A stretch of 9,645 bases of DNA, from assembly GCA_964360145.1 (NCBI GenBank), contig CAYHWW010000130.1, forward strand, positions 1 to 9,645. Reading direction: 5' to 3'. This document shows, in pieces, positions 5,814-9,645 of this stretch; the first letter of the stretch is position 1; each line of letters starts with the position of its first letter. The translations under genes were made by a program, and so were the position numbers. The stretch comes from CAYHWW01 sp964360145 (GTDB lineage Bacteria > Bdellovibrionota > UBA1018 > CAYHWW01). Under the pieces are notes generated by a model. That model searched no databases. It was not told where the DNA came from and was given only the letters and a program-made list of their open reading frames with translations.

Positions 5814-5938
5814 TAGGCGAAGGTATTTTGCCGCCTGGCGAGGCGCGACGACGAGTGAGCGACCAAGGCGGGCTCATGCCCGCCGCGTGGAGCCACGAGG
5901 AGGAAGCAACGAAGCCAGGCGGCAAAATACCGAGCCTA
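5814..5938. repeat. Palindromic intergenic repeat, family A, copy 2 (A2)
   Basis: This 125-bp element has near-perfect inverted ends: 5814-5839 and 5914-5938 pair through GGTATTTTGCCGCCTGGC without mismatch, then TAGGC at the tips. Its central hairpin is GGCGGGC (5867-5873), loop TCAT, GCCCGCC (5878-5884). It is about 93% identical to A1 in the opposite orientation. The outer pair of the central hairpin is G-C here but A-T in A1, a compensatory change that keeps the stem. It ends 1 base before the stop codon of rnd (TAG at 5942-5940), so it lies at the very 3' end of that gene, and it upholds a spurious long extension of the neighbouring secreted-protein frame. Confidence 0.88.
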
Positions 5939-5939
5939 C

Positions 5940-7151
5940 CTACACGACTTCGAGGTGCACGTCGAGGCCACCACTTGCATCCCGCAGCGAAAGCTTCTTG
6001 TGGCCCTGGAGTATGGCGAGCAAATCTTCGCCGATGAGTTCCGCGGAGCCCGGTGTGAGGGCGCCGCAGTCGATGATGTCTTGCACGGATCCGTGTTTGC
6101 CGCGCACCATTTTCAGCATGTCATCGCTGGAGAGCAGGTGACGGGCCACGATGTCATGTTTGTCCGCGAGGATCTTGAGGAAGAGGTTGATGACGTCCAT
6201 GCAGCGCGCTTCCCGATTGGTGGGAATGGGGGACCGTGGAATCTGGGGCAGCTGTTCGCTGTTGAGCTTGGACACCTTTTGGAAAATCTCGACGAGGAAG
6301 GCGCCGCTTTTGTTGAGTTCACCTTTGCTGAAGCCCCGGAATGAGGCCAGGTGCTCCAGGGTCTGGGGCCTGACCCGAGCGAGGTCCACGATGACGTCGT
6401 CATCCATGACACGGCGCCGGGGGATGTCGATGTCAGAGGCGCGCTTGTCGCGCCAGGCTAAAAGCTCGGTGAGGGCAGCCAGCGCCCGCTCGTCCAGTCG
6501 GCCCCCTTTGGCGATGCGGAGCGCCGCATTGACGGCGTCAAACTGGAAGCACTTGTGGTCTTCCCATTTACGGGAAAGCTCCAGGGCCCAGTCTTTGCGC
6601 TTGCGGGTCTCGAGGGTCGCCAGCATTTTTTTCGCTGCGGGTACCAGGTATTTCACATCGGCGTGGGCGTACTTGAGCAAGTGGTCGGGCAGGGGCCGCA
6701 CCTTCCAATCCGTGCGGGCATGGCCCTTTTCAAGATTCACCTTGAGCACTTCTTTCAAAATTTTCGCGAGGCCCACATTGTCGCCATAGCCAAGAAGGGC
6801 CGCGCCCTGGGCGGTATCGAAGGTGGGGGAGGCCGTGACGCCGTAGCTGAGGAAAATGCACTCCTGGTCCCCCTGGGCGGCATGGAGGATTTTGAGAATT
6901 TTAGGATTCTGGAACAGGTCGAGGAGGGGCCTCATGGCCTGTTCATCGAGCACCAAAGGGTCCACGAGCCAGGTTTCCGTCTCATTACCGACTTGGATGA
7001 GGGCGATTTCCGGGTAGTACGTGCGTTCCCGGATGAACTCGGTATCGAAGGAGATGATTTCTTCGAGGGAGAGCTTTTCACACAGGGCGGCAAGTGTGGC
7101 GGCATCAGTGATGGGCGGTGCTAAGGACCTGTCTAAGGTTTCGTGTTTCAT
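5940..7151 (-). CDS. rnd: Ribonuclease D (3'-5' exoribonuclease, DEDD family)
   Basis: RNase D trims 3' ends of tRNA precursors and other small RNAs with two metal ions. The 403-aa protein has the DEDD catalytic motifs: Asp36 and Glu38 in F-D-T-E-F, Asp95 in H-A-A-Q-G-D-Q-E, and Tyr161/Asp165 in Y-A-H-A-D-V-K-Y-L (the DEDDy type). An HRDC domain follows at about 218-293 (L-A-W-R-D-K-R-A-S-D ... L-A-S-F-R-G-F), and a second, weaker HRDC-like region lies at about 312-384. Length and order fit full-length RNase D (E. coli is 375 aa). The ATG at 7151 has only a weak ribosome binding site. The gene diverges from the FAD oxidase gene with a 30-bp gap, which must hold both promoters or have them reach into the genes. 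Its TAG stop is followed at once by repeat A2, which could act as its transcript end. Confidence 0.93.
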   Translation of the reverse strand: MKHETLDRSLAPPITDAATLAALCEKLSLEEIISFDTEFIRERTYYPEIALIQVGNETETWLVDPLVLDEQAMRPLLDLFQNPKILKILHAAQGDQECIFLSYGVTASPTFDTAQGAALLGYGDNVGLAKILKEVLKVNLEKGHARTDWKVRPLPDHLLKYAHADVKYLVPAAKKMLATLETRKRKDWALELSRKWEDHKCFQFDAVNAALRIAKGGRLDERALAALTELLAWRDKRASDIDIPRRRVMDDDVIVDLARVRPQTLEHLASFRGFSKGELNKSGAFLVEIFQKVSKLNSEQLPQIPRSPIPTNREARCMDVINLFLKILADKHDIVARHLLSSDDMLKMVRGKHGSVQDIIDCGALTPGSAELIGEDLLAILQGHKKLSLRDASGGLDVHLEVV

Positions 7152-7181
7152 AGCTCATGTTCTTAGTAGTATGCTTTCTCC
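7152..7181. promoter_or_regulatory. 30-bp divergent intergenic region between rnd and the FAD oxidase gene
   Basis: The plus strand carries TAGTAT (7167-7172), a 4/6 match to TATAAT, placing a start near 7179-7182 at the GTG codon. The minus strand carries CATACT (7173-7168). No good -35 boxes or Shine-Dalgarno sequences are seen for either gene. The gap suggests very short or absent 5' leaders; this is inference. Confidence 0.3.
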
Positions 7182-8573
7182 GTGTTGCCCAATGACTTCT
7201 TGAAGATCATCGCCAAAGAGTTCCCCGCGGATTTTCTCACCACGGATCCCGCGGAGCTGTTGGAGTTCGGTAAAGACTGGACCAAGGTTTATGAGCCCAA
7301 GCCCCTCGCCGTGGCCCTGCCTCGCTCCGTCGGCGAAATAGCTCGCCTGGTGAAGCTCTGCGCCGCACACGGTGTGGCGGTGGTGCCCTCCGGGGGGCGC
7401 ACGGGCCTCGCTGGTGGGGCTGTGGCAGCCAGGGGCGAGCTCGTCATTTCTCTGTCTCGCATGAATCACATGGAAAAAGTGGATGCGGCGTCCTTGACCT
7501 TGCTGGTCCAGGCTGGCGCGGTGACCCAGGCGGTGCACGAGCACTGCAAGCCCCATGGGCTGACCTGGCCCGTGGATTTCTCGTCCAAGGGCTCGAGCCA
7601 CGTGGGGGGCAATATCAGCACCAATGCCGGCGGCATCAACGTCATCCGCTATGGTTTGACCCGGCAGTGGGTGTTGGGGCTGCAGGTGGTGACGGCGAGC
7701 GGTGAGATTCTTGAGTTGAACGGCGCTTTAGAGAAAAACAACACCGGCTTCGATCTGCGTCAGCTCTTTATCGGCACCGAAGGCACCATGGGTATCATTA
7801 CCGCGGCGACGCTGAAGCTGACACGGCTCCCCGGCGAGACCCAAACCTTCCTGTTCGCGGTGTCCGACATCGCGGCAGTACTGCGGCTCTTTCGGGCGGC
7901 GCGCATGGGGCCCTTTGTCATTCAGGCCTACGAATTTTATACTCATCTGTGTTTAAAGCGGGTCATGAAACATCGCGGCCTGCGGGCCCCCTTCGCTACG
8001 TCGGCGGGGTGTTACGTTCTCCTCGAGGTCGAGAGGCCCGAGCGTGAAGAGAGGTTGGACCAGTGGCTGTCTTCGGTCTTTGAAGGCGGACTCGTGCTGG
8101 ACGGCACCATGGCTCAGAACCCGCGGGAAGCCGTTGACTTTTGGGTGTACCGCGAGGCCATCGCCGAGAGTCTGTTCGCCACGGGGCTGCCTCACAAGAA
8201 TGACGTGAGCCTGCCCGTGGCGCATCTTGAGGCTTTCTGTGCCGCGCTCGACACGTTTTTCGCTGACCATTATCCGGGTTGGGACGTGTGCAACTTCGGC
8301 CACATCGGCGATGGCAACCTGCACATCAACATCATGAAACCCGACGGAGTGGCCAAAGACGAGTTTTTAGCGAAGACCCACAAGGTGGACGAGGATCTCT
8401 TCACCATGGTGCGGGCCCATGGTGGCAGCATTTCAGCAGAGCACGGCATCGGGCTTCTGAAAAAGGACTTCCTGCACTACTCCCGCACGCCCGCCGAGAT
8501 GGCGGTGTTGCGGGCAGTGAAAAAGGCGCTGGACCCCAACGGTGTGTTCAATCCGGGGAAGATATTTGATTGA
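7182..8573 (+). CDS. FAD-linked oxidase, GlcD / D-lactate or D-2-hydroxyglutarate dehydrogenase family
   Basis: This 463-aa flavoenzyme of the VAO/PCMH fold should oxidise a D-2-hydroxy acid (such as D-lactate, glycolate or D-2-hydroxyglutarate) to the 2-oxo acid. The FAD-binding half shows P-S-G-G-R-T-G-L-A-G-G at 69-79, H-V-G-G-N-I-S-T-N-A-G-G at about 120-131 and F-I-G-T-E-G-T-M-G-I-I-T at 196-207. The C-terminal half has the substrate-domain motif G-H-I-G-D-G-N-L-H-I-N (373-383), E-H-G-I-G (420-424) and D-P-N-G-V-F-N-P-G-K (451-460). Length and motifs are complete. The start is GTG at 7182, or TTG at 7185; no ATG is in frame and no Shine-Dalgarno sequence precedes it, so a leaderless message is possible. 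The electron acceptor and exact substrate are not known. It is the only plus-strand gene; its end overlaps the convergent neighbour by 26 bp. Confidence 0.9.
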   Translation: MLPNDFLKIIAKEFPADFLTTDPAELLEFGKDWTKVYEPKPLAVALPRSVGEIARLVKLCAAHGVAVVPSGGRTGLAGGAVAARGELVISLSRMNHMEKVDAASLTLLVQAGAVTQAVHEHCKPHGLTWPVDFSSKGSSHVGGNISTNAGGINVIRYGLTRQWVLGLQVVTASGEILELNGALEKNNTGFDLRQLFIGTEGTMGIITAATLKLTRLPGETQTFLFAVSDIAAVLRLFRAARMGPFVIQAYEFYTHLCLKRVMKHRGLRAPFATSAGCYVLLEVERPEREERLDQWLSSVFEGGLVLDGTMAQNPREAVDFWVYREAIAESLFATGLPHKNDVSLPVAHLEAFCAALDTFFADHYPGWDVCNFGHIGDGNLHINIMKPDGVAKDEFLAKTHKVDEDLFTMVRAHGGSISAEHGIGLLKKDFLHYSRTPAEMAVLRAVKKALDPNGVFNPGKIFD

Positions 8574-9645
8574 GGATGGAATCGGATTCCGGGGGAGCAT
8601 CCACGGGGACTGAGGGTTCTGGTTCCACGGCTGGGACGGCAGCAGCAGCTTCCGCGGCGGCAGCGGCTTCCGCAGCAGCAGCAGCTTCCGCGGCAGCAGC
8701 AGCTTCCGCGGCTGCAGCGGCTTCCACGGCGGCAGCAGCTTCCGCGGCAGCAGCAGCTTCCGCGGCTGCAGCAGCTTCCACGGCGGCAGCAGCTTCCGCC
8801 AGTTGAGCTGCGTGGAACTGGGAGTAGCGATCCAGGACTTCCGTCGGTTGAGCCGCAACGACACCCACAGCGAAGGATAAACCTGCGGCGGCCTCCACAG
8901 TGACCTTATGCAAGGTGCGGACGTCATTGGAAACGTGGCGGGGCAAGCGCAAGGACATGAGCTGGCCCAGGAAGCGGGTGGCGGCGGCAGCCACCATCTG
9001 CACGTGCACCGCGCCACGGCGCAGGTGTTGGGGCATGAGGCTTGTGATGGTATTGGCGTCGTTGAGGCGAGCCACATAGTCAGCAGCGGCGCCATCAGCG
9101 ACGTGGGATGCGGCGACCAAGGCGGTTCTCTTCGCTTGCACATCCGCAACCAGGGAAGCGATGGTGGTGAACAAACCATCGAGACGTGCCGCGGCGGTGG
9201 CACCTTCTGTTTCAGATCCCAGGATAGAGGCGTCGCGAGCTAGGAGTTCCTCGGACCATGCTGTGGAGGCGTCAGGCGCGGTGAAACCTGTCACACTGCC
9301 GGGTAGCCCCAGGATGATGCTTGCGCTCCGTGCTTGCAGTCGGCCCACGGCTTCGCTGTGGATGCTGAAGGCGTTGGATTCGGAGATGAGTTCAAGGAGA
9401 TCGGCACTCAAAACCACGCGCTCATTGTCGAGGCGGACAAAGCGTCGGGCCGCTTGGCGGCGCCAAACGGGCAGACTGCTGCCTGCCTTCGCGTGGATCT
9501 CGCGGAGCTGACGTTTGAATTCGAGGAGGCGCCTGTTCGTGAGGCGGCCCAATGCGTCGCAGATGGGTTCCGGCGTCTCACCCTCACACTGGGCCTGGGA
9601 GCGGATGGTTGCAAGCTCGGGCATCACCGCGTTCACCACGTCGAG
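8548..9645 (-). CDS. Unknown alanine-rich protein with Glu-Ala repeat tail (5'-partial)
   Basis: The frame is open to the right edge of the window, so the N-terminus is missing; 366 codons are seen, with possible internal starts at 9639 (GTG) and 9624 (ATG). I do not recognise a family. The visible part is helical in composition, with many Ala, Leu, Arg and Glu residues and no clear signal peptide or membrane segment (one mildly hydrophobic stretch A-A-A-G-L-S-F-A-V-G-V-V-A-A lies before the tail). The tail has nine units of E-A-A-A-A-(A/V), followed by an acidic proline-rich end (P-A-V-E-P-E-P ... I-S-S-P-D). Strong G/C bias at codon third position supports this strand rather than the opposite one. 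It converges on and overlaps the FAD oxidase gene. The repeat tail is probably a helical spacer; function unknown. Confidence 0.7.
   Translation of the reverse strand, partial: LDVVNAVMPELATIRSQAQCEGETPEPICDALGRLTNRRLLEFKRQLREIHAKAGSSLPVWRRQAARRFVRLDNERVVLSADLLELISESNAFSIHSEAVGRLQARSASIILGLPGSVTGFTAPDASTAWSEELLARDASILGSETEGATAAARLDGLFTTIASLVADVQAKRTALVAASHVADGAAADYVARLNDANTITSLMPQHLRRGAVHVQMVAAAATRFLGQLMSLRLPRHVSNDVRTLHKVTVEAAAGLSFAVGVVAAQPTEVLDRYSQFHAAQLAEAAAAVEAAAAAEAAAAAEAAAAVEAAAAAEAAAAAEAAAAAEAAAAAEAAAAVPAVEPEPSVPVDAPPESDSILNQISSPD
8648..8797. repeat. 18-bp tandem repeat coding for E-A-A-A-A-(A/V) units
   Basis: GCTTCC recurs exactly every 18 bp at 8648, 8666, 8684, 8702, 8720, 8738, 8756, 8774 and 8792. 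The units differ mostly at third codon positions on the minus strand. Three successive units form a 54-bp block: 8684-8737 and 8738-8791 differ at a single base (8719 G, 8773 A), which shows a recent duplication of a higher-order block. The period keeps the reading frame on both strands. Confidence 0.9.

Noticed and set aside
5671..5925. N-terminal extension of the secreted protein (253-aa reading)
   Set aside because: The extra 85 codons run through a 147-bp AT-richer spacer and repeat A2, have no ribosome binding site at the start, and would bury the signal peptide.
5940..8573. A defence or toxin-antitoxin system around rnd and the FAD oxidase gene
   Set aside because: Both are ordinary, complete housekeeping or metabolic enzymes, and no nuclease-partner, NTPase or small toxin gene accompanies them.
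8570..8806. Plus-strand Ser/Ala-repeat ORF of 78 aa
   Set aside because: It is the antisense reading of the 18-bp coding repeat; GC-rich triplets such as GCA/GCT stay open on both strands. It also begins at a TTG overlapping the FAD oxidase stop codon and has no clear ribosome binding site.

Overview
The window is about 9.6 kb of GC-rich, gene-dense bacterial chromosome with strong G/C third-position bias in the long reading frames. It encodes housekeeping and metabolic enzymes: an RluA-type pseudouridine synthase, RNase D with HRDC domains, an aldehyde dehydrogenase and a GlcD/D-lactate dehydrogenase-type flavoenzyme. There is also an exported START-domain protein and three proteins I do not recognise. 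Signal peptides and the gene content suggest a Gram-negative bacterium. A deltaproteobacterial-type lineage (Myxococcota or Bdellovibrionota) is my best guess, but this is weak inference. No rRNA, tRNA, CRISPR array, transposase or phage gene is visible.

Layout. All genes but one read on the minus strand. From the left: a SAM-dependent methyltransferase (76-759) translationally coupled (ATGA overlap) behind an RluA-family pseudouridine synthase (756-1784); a spacer holding palindromic repeat A1 (1828-1951); a START-domain lipoprotein-like or periplasmic protein (1996-2712) with its own good sigma-70-like promoter; a 352-bp gene-poor gap (2713-3064) holding palindromic repeat B and an orphan strong ribosome binding site with a doubtful small ORF; then a likely three-gene operon, transcribed 5670 to 3065, of a small secreted acidic/proline-rich protein, a 218-aa unknown protein and an aldehyde dehydrogenase, the last two joined by an ATGA overlap; palindromic repeat A2 (5814-5938), ending two bases from the RNase D stop codon; rnd (5940-7151); the only plus-strand gene, an FAD-linked oxidase (7182-8573), divergent from rnd with a 30-bp gap; and, convergent with it and overlapping it by 26 bp, an unknown protein with an (Glu-Ala-Ala-Ala-Ala-Ala/Val)n tail whose 5' end lies outside the window.

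The most noteworthy content is non-coding. A1 and A2 are about 93% identical, inverted relative to each other, about 125 bp long, and have 25-bp inverted ends plus a central hairpin that shows one compensatory base-pair change. Repeat B has the same size and architecture and shares two 9-bp core blocks with A, but has different outer stems. A fragment of an A end, duplicated in tandem, sits at the left edge of the window. They look like a mobile, structured, non-autonomous repeat family (REPIN- or MITE-like) that settles in intergenic regions at gene 3' ends. I see no clear new defence or biosynthetic system in the window.
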